From Anaerolineae bacterium (GTDB taxonomy: Bacteria > Chloroflexota > Anaerolineae > Aggregatilineales > UBA2796), in NCBI GenBank assembly GCA_019637615.1, contig JAHBVJ010000030.1, positions 52,675 to 116,674 on the forward strand: a stretch of DNA of 64,000 nucleotides, read 5' to 3'. This document shows positions 33,101 to 40,799 of this stretch, in pieces (the first letter of the stretch is position 1; every line of letters begins with the position of its first letter). The notes under the pieces were generated by a model. It did no database searches, was not told the origin of the DNA, and saw only the letters and a list, made by a program, of their open reading frames with translations. The position numbers and the translations under genes are program-made.

Positions 33101-34147
33101 ATGTATCGGTTAGCCTTAATTGGCTTTGGTAATGTCGGGCAGGGTCTCGCCCAGATTTTGCTGAAGAAAGGCGAACTGCTTGAACGACGCTATGGCTTCA
33201 AGGCATCGATTGTGGCGGTTGCCACCCTCCGCAAAGGCTCGCTCTATCATCCGACGGGGTTAGACCTTCAGGCGTTGCTTGCGGCGGGGCAAGCGGGCAG
33301 CTTTGATTCCTATCCCACCACCCCCGGCCTGATTCGCGGTCGCGATCCGCTGGCGACGATCCGCGCTACAGATGCCGATGTCGTGGTCGAGACGACCTAC
33401 ACCAATTTCCAGACGGCTGAACCCGCCCTGACCCATGTTTGTACCGCGCTAGAACTCGGCAAGCACGTCATCACGGCGAACAAAGGCCCTGTCGCCCTCG
33501 CCTACCATGAGATCGCGGCGCTGGCGGCACGTAAGCAAGCCTTCTTTGGCTGCGAAGGTACGGTGATGGGCGGTACTCCGGCTTTGCGACTGGCGCGGAT
33601 GTCACTGGCGGGTTGCACCATCAGCGGCGCGCGGGGCGTCATTAACGGCACCACCAACTTCATTCTGACGCAGATGGAACAGGGGCAAAGCTATGCGGAT
33701 GCATTGGCAGAAGCCCAACGGCTAGGCTATGCCGAGGCCGATCCCAGCGGTGATGTGGAAGGTTATGATGCGCTCGGTAAATTAGTTATTCTCGCCAACA
33801 CTGTGATGGGGCTAACGCTCAAATTCGATGAGGTCACTCGTCAAGGCATTACCCATCTCACGCCGGAGGATATTCGCGCCGCGCAGGCCGATAATATGCG
33901 CTGGAAGCTCATAGCCAGCGTGAAAACATCGCCAGCCGGTACGACCGCGTATGTGCGTCCCGAACGCTTGCCGCTCAGTGACCCACTCGCCAATTTGGAT
34001 GGCAGCACCAACGCAATCACCTATCTGACTGACTTAGTGGGTGCGGTAACTTTGGTTGGCTCAGGCGCAGGGCCGGAACCAACCGGATTCGCGCTGCTAT
34101 CCGATTTATTGGAGTTACATAGTCAAGACCTGCTGCGCAAACTTTAG
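33101..34147 (+). CDS. hom: Homoserine dehydrogenase
   Basis: Catalyses NAD(P)H-dependent reduction of aspartate semialdehyde to homoserine for threonine and methionine synthesis. 348 residues without the C-terminal ACT domain. Landmarks: the Rossmann start YRLALIGFGNVGQGLAQIL, HVITANKGPVA, GTVMGGTPALRL, the signature GVINGTTNFILTQM and AEADPSGDVEGYDALGKLVILA with the catalytic Lys. The family usually carries ACT for threonine feedback; its absence suggests an unregulated form. GGAAAGGAA precedes the ATG. No other aspartate-pathway genes are adjacent. Confidence 0.92.
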   Translation: MYRLALIGFGNVGQGLAQILLKKGELLERRYGFKASIVAVATLRKGSLYHPTGLDLQALLAAGQAGSFDSYPTTPGLIRGRDPLATIRATDADVVVETTYTNFQTAEPALTHVCTALELGKHVITANKGPVALAYHEIAALAARKQAFFGCEGTVMGGTPALRLARMSLAGCTISGARGVINGTTNFILTQMEQGQSYADALAEAQRLGYAEADPSGDVEGYDALGKLVILANTVMGLTLKFDEVTRQGITHLTPEDIRAAQADNMRWKLIASVKTSPAGTTAYVRPERLPLSDPLANLDGSTNAITYLTDLVGAVTLVGSGAGPEPTGFALLSDLLELHSQDLLRKL

Positions 34148-34183
34148 TTGCTTGCTTGACCACATCGAAAAACTGAACAGCGT

Positions 34184-34672
34184 TTGTTAAATGCATGGGG
34201 GTGCATCACGACTACGTCTACATCAACCGTTGAAACGGAAAGCAAAGGAACACTCAGTCAAGTCGTCAACCCGTATCTGACCATCAAGTGGATGTATCAG
34301 CGGCGTATCATCGTCTACGCGGTTTCTGGCCCGTTGGTCATGCAAGAAGTCGCTGAAACATGGTTCGTCAATGTCAAACGCATTCTTACCACGTGGTCGC
34401 CACAATTACCTTACTTGGCGATCCACGATCTCACCAACGCCAATGTCACGATCACGCCTTACATCGTGTCGAGCATTCGCGATCTCTATAACTTACGCCC
34501 GGAATTGACGCAGCGGATCGGGATCGTAGTGCCGCGCACGCTTACCGCGCAGTTGCTCAAAGTCTTGGTGCGGAATCGAGATCGCGACACGATGCAAACA
34601 CAATTCTTCAATACACGCGATAAAGCAGTGAGCTGGATGCTGGATTATTCCGCCGCCTCCTCAACCACATAA
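34184..34672 (+). CDS. STAS-like/SpoIIAA-like protein of unknown function
   Basis: About 162 residues if read from the TTG at 34184; the true start is uncertain because no ATG with a ribosome site precedes the conserved part. The domain (YLTIKWMYQRRIIVYAVSGPL, then YLAIHDLTNANVTITPYIVSSI and QRIGIVVPRTLTAQLLKVLV) has an alternating strand/helix order like SpoIIAA-like STAS folds. No phosphorylatable Ser motif is obvious. A 36-bp gap after hom suggests possible co-transcription. I do not know a function. Confidence 0.6.
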   Translation: MLNAWGCITTTSTSTVETESKGTLSQVVNPYLTIKWMYQRRIIVYAVSGPLVMQEVAETWFVNVKRILTTWSPQLPYLAIHDLTNANVTITPYIVSSIRDLYNLRPELTQRIGIVVPRTLTAQLLKVLVRNRDRDTMQTQFFNTRDKAVSWMLDYSAASSTT

Positions 34673-34935
34673 CCGGCAGCCTTAACACAGGAAGACCAAT
34701 TGCGCGGCTGTGGCGGTCGAGCGGTACTGTCCGTTTGACCGTCTCCCTCGTTGTCCTTCGCTTGCCTTGTTCTCAGCCTATTCGATTTATTCGGTGGGCT
34801 GTACTTCCTTGAGTCTGTTGCCTCATAACCCGCTATATCAACAGCATAGAGTCCGATCCGGGCTTCGTTTTTAGCTGAATAGTTCAACCGTGGGCAGCAC
34901 TCACGTCACTTTTACCAGAATTTTATACTGTGGGA

Positions 34936-34986
34936 TTGACAATACTGTGCGACGCATAGTATGATGATACTGTGTGACACACAGTA
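34936..34986 (+). promoter_or_regulatory. padR promoter with tandem palindromic operators
   Basis: TTGACA (34936-34941) and TATGAT (34960-34965) form a near-consensus promoter with an 18-bp spacer. Operator 1 (34942-34962) fills the spacer: ATACTGTGCG, A, CGCATAGTAT, two mismatched pairs. Operator 2 (34968-34986) lies over the expected start: TACTGTGTG, A, CACACAGTA, perfect. Centres are 25 bp apart. Half-sites ACTGTG (34926-34931) and ACACAGTA (34996-35003) flank them. PadR proteins usually repress their own operon, so this is probably the autoregulatory site. The rest of 34673-35004 holds no recognised gene. Confidence 0.8.
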
Positions 34987-35004
34987 CTATAGGCTACACA
35001 GTAC

Positions 35005-35352
35005 ATGACAGAGACAGAAGATCAAATCAGTAAGCTCCGGTTGGAGATCAGACGCGGGGTGCTGGTGCTGGCAGTGCTCAGTCAAATGGATACTGCCCGC
35101 TATGGCTACAGCTTGATCCAGCAATTGACGGCGCAAGGGCTGGAAGTCGAGGAAGGCACCTTGTATCCCCTACTGCGGCGGCTGGAAACACAAGGGTTGC
35201 TGGAGAGCGAGTGGGAAATCGGGGAAGCGCGTCCCCGCAAGTATTACCGGATCAGTCCGGCAGGGCGCGAAGTGTTGAATGCCCTGAGCACGGAATGGTT
35301 CGCGACGGTTGAGGTGATGCGCCGCATCCTACAAGGAGAAAAACATGAATGA
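35005..35352 (+). CDS. PadR family transcriptional regulator
   Basis: 115 residues with the PadR winged helix: RGVLVLAVLSQMDTARYGYSLIQQL, VEEGTLYPLLRRLETQGLLES with the recognition helix, and RPRKYYRISPAGREVLNAL. The C-terminal helix gives dimerisation. PadR proteins are ligand-relieved repressors, often of adjacent membrane genes. The operator pair upstream fits self-control. The stop overlaps the start of the HAAS gene by 8 nt. There is no strong Shine-Dalgarno before the ATG at 35005. Confidence 0.93.
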   Translation: MTETEDQISKLRLEIRRGVLVLAVLSQMDTARYGYSLIQQLTAQGLEVEEGTLYPLLRRLETQGLLESEWEIGEARPRKYYRISPAGREVLNALSTEWFATVEVMRRILQGEKHE

Positions 35353-36337
35353 ACTAGTACAACGCTACGTCCAGCAGGTAGGGCGTTACTTACCCAAGAA
35401 AGACAGAGCGGAGATCGAGGCCGAACTGCACTCGCTGATTCAAGACAAGCTGGATGACCGCTATGGTGGCGCACCATCACAAACAGAGTTGGTAGCGGTG
35501 CTGAAGGAATTGGGCGCACCCTACAAAATGGCCGCTTCTTACGGTAGCCAACAGTACTTGATTGGCCCCGATCTGTACCCGTTTATGATGATGGTGCTGC
35601 GTTATGGGTGGCTGGTTATCCCGACCATCGTGGTCTTTGTGAATGTGTTCGCGGCGCTGACCTCCTCGGAGCCGACGAATGTGCTTAGCGTGATTGTCGG
35701 TTCGCTGCTTGGCGCGGTGCAGGCAACTTTCTTCTTCTCTGGCGTGGTTGTGATCATCTTTGCGGTGATCCAGCATTCAAACGTTCAAATCGATGAAAAG
35801 GAGATGGAATTTGACCCGCTGAAGCTCCCCGCGGTGGATGATCCTAGCAGTGTGGATCGTGTCGAAGCCACCTTTGGAATTGCCCTCGGCACCTTGTTCA
35901 TGCTGGTGTTCATGTATTTCTTGAACGTGGGCGGTCTGACGCTGCGCTTCAACCTGAACGATCCCGGTGATGTCATCGCAGCGCCGGTTGCGTGGCTGGT
36001 ACTGCTGAATATTGCCAACATCGGCATGATCGTCATGCAGATACTCGCACTGCGGCGCAACCGTTGGAATATCGGGATGTGGCTGGTCGAAACGGTGTTT
36101 GAAGTGTTCAGCACGGTGGCGCTATATTTCGCCGTATTCAGACCGCTGTTTGAACACTTCACGACGACAACACCTTCTCTCCTCAAGATTCCCTTGTTCG
36201 ACAAATCGCCGGAAATCGTGGCAGTAAGTTTCGCCGTTATCACGCTGATCGGCAGAGGCAGCAGGCTAATAACGCTGTGGAACTACCACAATGGCGCTGC
36301 TCCCTTGTTTTCTATCAAAGCCAAGCATGAATCGTGA
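35345..36337 (+). CDS. HAAS-domain membrane protein
   Basis: 330 residues. The N-terminus (MNELVQRYVQQVGRYLPKK, DRAEIEAELHSLIQDKL, LVAVLKELGAPYKMAASYG) is the HAAS helical domain that often follows PadR genes, and about six membrane helices follow (LYPFMMMVLRYGWLVIPTIVV to AVSFAVITLIG). HAAS-PadR pairs probably work as signalling modules in which the membrane protein senses a condition and affects the regulator. No transporter signature. AAGGAGAAAA precedes the ATG. Confidence 0.87.
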   Translation: MNELVQRYVQQVGRYLPKKDRAEIEAELHSLIQDKLDDRYGGAPSQTELVAVLKELGAPYKMAASYGSQQYLIGPDLYPFMMMVLRYGWLVIPTIVVFVNVFAALTSSEPTNVLSVIVGSLLGAVQATFFFSGVVVIIFAVIQHSNVQIDEKEMEFDPLKLPAVDDPSSVDRVEATFGIALGTLFMLVFMYFLNVGGLTLRFNLNDPGDVIAAPVAWLVLLNIANIGMIVMQILALRRNRWNIGMWLVETVFEVFSTVALYFAVFRPLFEHFTTTTPSLLKIPLFDKSPEIVAVSFAVITLIGRGSRLITLWNYHNGAAPLFSIKAKHES

Positions 36338-36348
36338 AGGACGTTGAC

Positions 36349-36714
36349 ATGTTAGATGTGAAGATAATCCTTGCAGGAACATGGATCGCGCTAATGCTCA
36401 CCTACCTGTTAGGGGATGTGCTGCGAATTTTCGCTGGCGATTTTGTGCCGGGGAAGATCAATGGATTGCAGATGACACAGGCGATGTGGCTAGGGATTGC
36501 GGTTCTGATGGTGATACCAATTGTCATGATCATCCCGTCGCTGACGTTGGATCACGTCGTGAACAAGTGGGTGAATACCATCGTCGCCATCTTCTTCTTT
36601 GGCTTCAATCTTATCGGCTTACCTACCTATCCATCAGCCTACGACAAATTCCTGATCGTCGTTGGTCTGGTGATTAATGTACTGACCGTTTGGTACGCGT
36701 GGCAACTGGTCTAG
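36349..36714 (+). CDS. Small four-helix membrane protein (DUF6326-like)
   Basis: 121 residues from the ATG at 36349, preceded by AAGGA seven bases upstream; an in-frame GTG at 36334 overlaps the HAAS stop and is less likely. Four hydrophobic segments: VKIILAGTWIALMLTYLLGDVL, AMWLGIAVLMVIPIVMIIPSL, TIVAIFFFGFNLIGLP and FLIVVGLVINVLTVWYAW. The opening MLDVKIILAGTWIALMLTYL resembles the DUF6326 family. Function unknown; it belongs to the padR operon. Confidence 0.8.
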   Translation: MLDVKIILAGTWIALMLTYLLGDVLRIFAGDFVPGKINGLQMTQAMWLGIAVLMVIPIVMIIPSLTLDHVVNKWVNTIVAIFFFGFNLIGLPTYPSAYDKFLIVVGLVINVLTVWYAWQLV

Positions 36715-36727
36715 TGAGGATACGACA

Positions 36728-37702
36728 ATGCAAGCGATGGTTTATACAAACTACGGATCGCCCGACGAGCTTCAGATGAGGGAAGTGGCAAAACCCGTGC
36801 CAAAGGCCAACGAAGTCCTGATCCGTGTGCGTGGGGCTTCAATCAATATTGCGGATTGGTACATGCTGCGTGGCAATCCGTTCATGATCCGGCTGATGTC
36901 AGGCGGACTGCGCAAGCCGAAAGCCACCATCCTCGGTACGGATGTGGCGGGCATGGTAGAAGCGGTCGGTAGTGCCGTCACGCGCTTCAAGGTAGGCGAC
37001 GAAGTGTATGGCGACTTATCCGCCTGTGGATGGGGCAGTTTTGCAGAGTATGTCGCCGCGCCCGAAACCATGCTGGCGCTGAAACCGCGTAATCTATCCT
37101 TCGAGGCCGCGGCGAGTGTGCCATTGGCAGGCGTCACGGCCTTGCAAGGCGTGCGTGATGTGGCGAAAATTCGACACGGGCAGCGGGTACTGATCAACGG
37201 GGCGTCCGGTGGCGTAGGGACGTTTGCGGTGCTGCTTGCCAAACACTACGGCGCGCAGGTGACCGCCACGTCCAGCACAAACAAAATGGCGATGGTGCGC
37301 TCCATCGGCGCGGATCAGGTGCTCGACTACACGCAGGTAGATGTGACACAGAACGACGAACGTTATGACGTGATCTTCGACATCGCCGCCTATCGTTCGA
37401 TGCTGGACTATCGGCCTGCGCTGTGCCCGGATGGATTGTACGTCATCGCGGGCGGTGATCCTAACCAGATTCTGAAAGGGATGGCGTTCGCGCCATTGAT
37501 GTCGCTGCTCGGTAGCCAGACCGCACGCGTTTTGTCCGCCAAACCAAGCGCCGCCGATCTGAGCGAGATGACTGCCTTGATCGAGGCTGGCAGCGTGCGC
37601 CCCGTGATTGATAAGTGTTACCCACTTGCACAACTGGCGGACGCATTCCGCTATTTTGGGGACAGACACACGCAAGGCAAAGTTGTCATCAGCGTAGTCT
37701 AA
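36728..37702 (+). CDS. Zinc-independent NAD(P)-dependent alcohol dehydrogenase / quinone oxidoreductase
   Basis: 324 residues of the medium-chain dehydrogenase superfamily. N-terminal GroES-like domain (VLIRVRGASINIADWYMLRG, LGTDVAGMVEAVGSAVTRFKVGDEVYGDL) and a Rossmann domain with GASGGVGTFAVLLAKHYGAQVTATSS. The zinc-ligand Cys/His set of alcohol dehydrogenases is absent, so it is a zinc-free reductase of the QOR or enoyl-reductase type that uses NADPH on quinones or enones. Final gene of the padR operon, 13 bp after the previous one; substrate of this gene may be related to the PadR ligand. Confidence 0.88.
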   Translation: MQAMVYTNYGSPDELQMREVAKPVPKANEVLIRVRGASINIADWYMLRGNPFMIRLMSGGLRKPKATILGTDVAGMVEAVGSAVTRFKVGDEVYGDLSACGWGSFAEYVAAPETMLALKPRNLSFEAAASVPLAGVTALQGVRDVAKIRHGQRVLINGASGGVGTFAVLLAKHYGAQVTATSSTNKMAMVRSIGADQVLDYTQVDVTQNDERYDVIFDIAAYRSMLDYRPALCPDGLYVIAGGDPNQILKGMAFAPLMSLLGSQTARVLSAKPSAADLSEMTALIEAGSVRPVIDKCYPLAQLADAFRYFGDRHTQGKVVISVV

Positions 37703-37727
37703 CGCCGACCGGATTGTACCCGACATG

Positions 37728-37760
37728 TGAGGCTGATTGCTGATGATTAGCCTCATTCCC
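37728..37760 (+). terminator. Weak hairpin after the padR operon
   Basis: TGAGGCT (37728-37734) / AGCCTCA (37749-37755), 14-nt loop, followed by TTCCCTCT rather than a clean T tract. It is the only hairpin after the operon. Confidence 0.35.
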
Positions 37761-37952
37761 TCTACGCTTCAGAACCTTCATGTTCAGAGTCAGCCATGTA
37801 CAACCTTGTGAAAATAATGCAGGAATACGACATTGTTCAGGGGAGAGTTTCGCAAGGATTTAATGCTCTGTTCCTGATGGTTCGACGTCGGATGGCGTAA
37901 TCTATCGCATCCCATTGCCTATGCCGTTACCGAGCCTACTTTCTGTCAGCCG

Positions 37953-38663
37953 TCAGCCCGTCTCTCCACTGATCATCTGCCATCGATACCCGATTCCCCA
38001 CACCGTATCGATAGCCTCGCCCATCGTGCCGAGCTTCTTCCGCAGCCGCAGGATCGCGTTATCTACCGCCCGATCCCCCTCGATGTAGCTCTGTCCCCAC
38101 ACTGCATCCAGCAAGTAATCGCGGCTGAATGCCCGCCCCGGATTACGCACCAGCAGATTTAGCAGCATAAATTCTGTGCGCGTTAAATCGAGCGGCAGAC
38201 CGTTTAGCGTGGCAAGATAACCCGTCGGGTCGATGGTCAGTGCGCCTACGTGGAGCATCGTCGTTTCTTGCGCTTGGTCGCTGGCGATAGTCTGAGAAAT
38301 GTATTCCGCCCGTCGCATCAGCGCCCGCACCCGCGCGATCAACTCCCGCATACTGAACGGCTTGGTCAGGTAGTCATCTGCGCCCAACTCCAGCCCGATC
38401 ACGCGGTCAGTTTCTTCGTCACGGGCGGTCAGCATCAAGATCGGCGTGGTGGCGTGCTGACGTATCTTGCGGAGCACCTCCAAGCCATCCATCACGGGCA
38501 GCATCCAGTCAAGAATGATCAAATCGGGCGCGGCTTGGTGATGCAAATGCAGTGCCATCGCGCCGTCACCCGCGTGGAGCATCTGAAAACCCGCCGTCGT
38601 CAACTCACGCATGATCACTTCAACGAGTTCGGGGGTATCTTCCACCAGCAAAATAGATTTCAT
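37953..38663 (-). CDS. OmpR/PhoB-type response regulator
   Basis: 236 residues. Receiver: ILLVEDTPELVEVIMREL with the acidic residues, LIILDWMLPVMDGLEVL with the phospho-acceptor Asp, LTARDEETD and DDYLTKPFSMRELIARV. DNA-binding winged helix (residues about 140-230): LTRTEFMLLNLLVRNPGRAFSRDYLLDAVWG, DRAVDNAILRLRKKLG, IDTVWGIGYRW. No histidine kinase is encoded next to it, so its partner is elsewhere. AGGT precedes the ATG. Confidence 0.93.
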   Translation of the reverse strand: MKSILLVEDTPELVEVIMRELTTAGFQMLHAGDGAMALHLHHQAAPDLIILDWMLPVMDGLEVLRKIRQHATTPILMLTARDEETDRVIGLELGADDYLTKPFSMRELIARVRALMRRAEYISQTIASDQAQETTMLHVGALTIDPTGYLATLNGLPLDLTRTEFMLLNLLVRNPGRAFSRDYLLDAVWGQSYIEGDRAVDNAILRLRKKLGTMGEAIDTVWGIGYRWQMISGETG

Positions 38664-38858
38664 TGTGACCTGAAACGCTACTGATCTGCCCGCGCCATGT
38701 TGTTAGGTGCCAGTATACCGTCAGTTTTCATTGTGAGGGCGGATATTCCTTCTCATGCCGTCGTGTGGACGCTTCATGCGGCATCTGCTTCAACGCTGCG
38801 GGAAAGTTCGGTTTGAAAATTAGAACAAAATTCTGACGAAAGTCTAACTAAAATGTTC

Positions 38859-38887
38859 TTGACTTGCTGACCGATCTATGAGATACT
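38859..38887 (+). promoter_or_regulatory. Sigma-70 type promoter facing the 39103 reading frame
   Basis: TTGACT (38859-38864) and GATACT (38882-38887) with an ideal 17-bp spacer. It faces right, into a region with hairpins and then the uncertain frame at 39103, and is one of the cleanest promoters in the window. It is the main content of the 38664-39102 gap. Confidence 0.6.
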
Positions 38888-38894
38888 ATCAATC

Positions 38895-38957
38895 CCTCTA
38901 TACACTGCCTCGTGTAGAGAGGTGACTGCAATTCACTCCTGCTTACTTAGGGGAGTG
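38895..38957 (+). other. Two hairpins in the leader of the 38859 promoter
   Basis: First stem: CCTCT (38895-38899) and TACA pair with TGTA and AGAGG (38918-38922), one mismatch. Second: CACTCC (38934-38939) with GGAGTG (38952-38957), 12-nt loop. Both would be at the 5' end of the predicted transcript. No known riboswitch pattern was recognised. Confidence 0.35.
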
Positions 38958-39102
38958 CGAACGTAATTTCGTCCAATCGAGTCTGAACTTCGATACCGAA
39001 TTCCGTAGAATCAGCCATCCTATAAATCGCCTTCGCTTTTGTTTCCGACTTCGACTTACGCAATTCAGTTCTTCATTTCTGGAGAAAAGGAGTAACACGT
39101 CT

Positions 39103-39540
39103 ATGACGCACAAACAACCACTTCATCGTACAGCCAACGATCTCCGTGGTGTCTGCTTCCACGCTGATCGCCCGACGACGCTCAACAGCAGCGCGAATGA
39201 TCCCGGTTCTCTACTCAACATGGGATCAACTAAGGGATCATTGCCCTTGAGCATCTTCCGCCACACCGCGCCGGACGCCCACCCTGATCACGGCGCGCAG
39301 GTCAGCGCCACACAACAAAAGACCTTCCGCCAGCTTGGTCAGAAGGTCATCAAGTTGCTATGTGATTGCATGTGGTTGCAGTCAGCGCGGTGCTATGAAG
39401 CCAGCCGACTCGCTGCCTCATCGGGCGTCTCTGTGATATGGAACAGCGTATCGAACCCCGAAATCTGGAAGATTTCGAGGACGCGCGGCGACAGTCCCGC
39501 CAGCGCCACATTGCCGTTATCTTTGTTCGCGTGGCGTTGA
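39103..39540 (+). CDS. Uncertain reading frame, 145 residues, 3' part antisense to the RsbW-STAS gene
   Basis: An ATG follows AAAGGAG at ten bases and a good promoter lies 216 bp upstream, so expression is plausible. The product (MTHKQPLHRTANDLRGVCFH...) is unlike known families, with many Ser/Ala/His/Arg and no clear fold. Its last third is antisense to the 39393 gene, and that part has the codon pattern of a shadow frame. Alternatively the transcript is an untranslated RNA or carries a shorter product. I list it because promoter, hairpins and ribosome site line up. Confidence 0.3.
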   Translation: MTHKQPLHRTANDLRGVCFHADRPTTLNSSANDPGSLLNMGSTKGSLPLSIFRHTAPDAHPDHGAQVSATQQKTFRQLGQKVIKLLCDCMWLQSARCYEASRLAASSGVSVIWNSVSNPEIWKISRTRGDSPASATLPLSLFAWR

Positions 39541-40190
39541 GCGGTCAAAATGACCTTCAACCCGCTGCTGGAGACATAACTAACGTCGGTCATGTCCAGT
39601 ACTAATCGTAAATTGCCCGTCGCCAATTGTGAGTTAAGCGCTGATTCTAGCGTGCGGCTGTTATTTGAATCTAAACGTCCGTTGAGTCTAACGATGCGAA
39701 CGCCGCCGTTGACATCATGCACTGGATATGGTTCATCAACCAGTGGTTTATGCACGAGTTGCGCTCCGTTTTTGATCATTGTCAGGTAATTCCGACCTTC
39801 TTTGAATTCGTACTTCACTTGATCCATGACTTTGCGGATGAAAAACCAGCCCAAACCGCCCGGTTCGCGTTCTTCTAACGGTTTGCTCGGATCAACTTCT
39901 GACAGTGTGGTCGGGTCAAAGGCGGGGCTATCATCGTTAATGATGATCACGAACTGGGTGCTGCGTTGAGCGCACACCACTTCGATCCGCCCGCGTCCGC
40001 GTGAGCCGGAAAAGCCGTGCTCGATGATGTTGGTACACCATTCGTCTACCGCCATCTGGCAGTGATAGACGCTTCGGTCATCAAGCCCAGCCGCCGTTGC
40101 GGCCTCGACCACAAACTCGCACACTTCCGGCACTCGGTCTAAGCTGCCGGGGATGATCAGACGACGTTCCGCAATAACACTAGTTATCAT
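39393..40190 (-). CDS. Anti-sigma kinase (RsbW/SpoIIAB-like) fused to a STAS antagonist domain
   Basis: 265 residues, GAGGTAA before the ATG. Residues 1-135 are a GHKL ATPase of the RsbW type: MAVDEWCTNIIEHGF (E50, N54), INDDSPAFDP and GGLGWFFIRKVMDQVKYE. Residues about 160-265 are a STAS domain: VRIVRLNGRLDSNNSRTLESAL and DMTDVSYVSSSGLKVIL, with the phospho-acceptor serine at 208 or 209. In standard systems these are separate proteins: the kinase inactivates the antagonist and binds sigma. Here the two are in one chain, which would allow cis phosphorylation. The separate STAS gene at 40263 lies 72 bp upstream. No PP2C phosphatase or sigma gene is adjacent. Confidence 0.9.
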   Translation of the reverse strand: MITSVIAERRLIIPGSLDRVPEVCEFVVEAATAAGLDDRSVYHCQMAVDEWCTNIIEHGFSGSRGRGRIEVVCAQRSTQFVIIINDDSPAFDPTTLSEVDPSKPLEEREPGGLGWFFIRKVMDQVKYEFKEGRNYLTMIKNGAQLVHKPLVDEPYPVHDVNGGVRIVRLNGRLDSNNSRTLESALNSQLATGNLRLVLDMTDVSYVSSSGLKVILTAQRHANKDNGNVALAGLSPRVLEIFQISGFDTLFHITETPDEAASRLAS

Positions 40191-40262
40191 CGTTTACGTT
40201 ACCTCAGGTCGGAAGTTTCAGAGATTCTGAACAGCTAACGGGAAAGGAGCGTCAGAATGGTT

Positions 40263-40595
40263 CTAGAAACTACCAACTGCCTCGACCGGTGTAGTAAACA
40301 TCTGGAAAATCGAATCCAGTCCCGCCAGATCGAGCACTTCCTTGACGCGCGGCGATGGACTTGCTACCCGCAGGTCGCCGTTCAGCTTGCGCAGCTTCTT
40401 GACGGCAGAAACGAGTTCACGCAGCCCCGCGCTGCTCATGTAATCGACCCGCGCAAGGTCAGCCACCAATTGGTGCCGCCCCGCGTCGATCTGCTCGTTC
40501 AGCGCTTCGCCCAGCTTCGTCGCGTTCGTGCTATCGATCCGCCCACTGATTTCGATCAGTGTCACGCGCTTCATTTCAGAAATGGTAATGTCCAT
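40263..40595 (-). CDS. STAS-domain anti-sigma factor antagonist
   Basis: 110 residues from the ATG at 40595, preceded by GGGGGCG; a TTG at 40607 would place that site inside the gene. ITISEMKRVTLIEISGRIDS, HQLVADLARVDYMSSAGLREL and VASPSPRVKEVLDLAGLDSIF are typical of SpoIIAA/RsbV proteins, with the phospho-acceptor Ser at 54 or 55. It is on the same strand, upstream of the kinase-STAS fusion, so the two probably work together as a partner switch. Confidence 0.92.
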   Translation of the reverse strand: MDITISEMKRVTLIEISGRIDSTNATKLGEALNEQIDAGRHQLVADLARVDYMSSAGLRELVSAVKKLRKLNGDLRVASPSPRVKEVLDLAGLDSIFQMFTTPVEAVGSF

Positions 40596-40663
40596 GTACG
40601 CCCCCAATCATAGTCAAGTTCAGTATACCTTCGGGATTATAACACGTTAAGAGGAGAATACCC

Positions 40664-40696
40664 GTGATGAATTGGCAAAAGATGAGCAGTTCTTGA
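40664..40696 (+). CDS. Very short reading frame with a strong ribosome site
   Basis: AGAGGAG at 40650-40656 precedes GTG (40664) and ATG (40667), read MNWQKMSSS then stop. It is 10 codons at most. It could be a leader peptide for the gene at 40800 or chance. Confidence 0.25.
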   Translation: MMNWQKMSSS

Positions 40697-40732
40697 CCTT
40701 CCTACTGAACACCTTGCGAGGACATACTCAAG

Positions 40733-40760
40733 TTGCGGCACGACGGCATTCAACTAGAAT
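40733..40760 (+). promoter_or_regulatory. Promoter candidate for the DUF420 gene
   Basis: TTGCGG (40733-40738) and TAGAAT (40755-40760) with a 16-bp spacer, 40 bp before the ATG at 40800. Confidence 0.45.
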
Positions 40761-40799
40761 GATGTGAACTGGGTTACTTCTCCGAAAGGCGCATAAACT

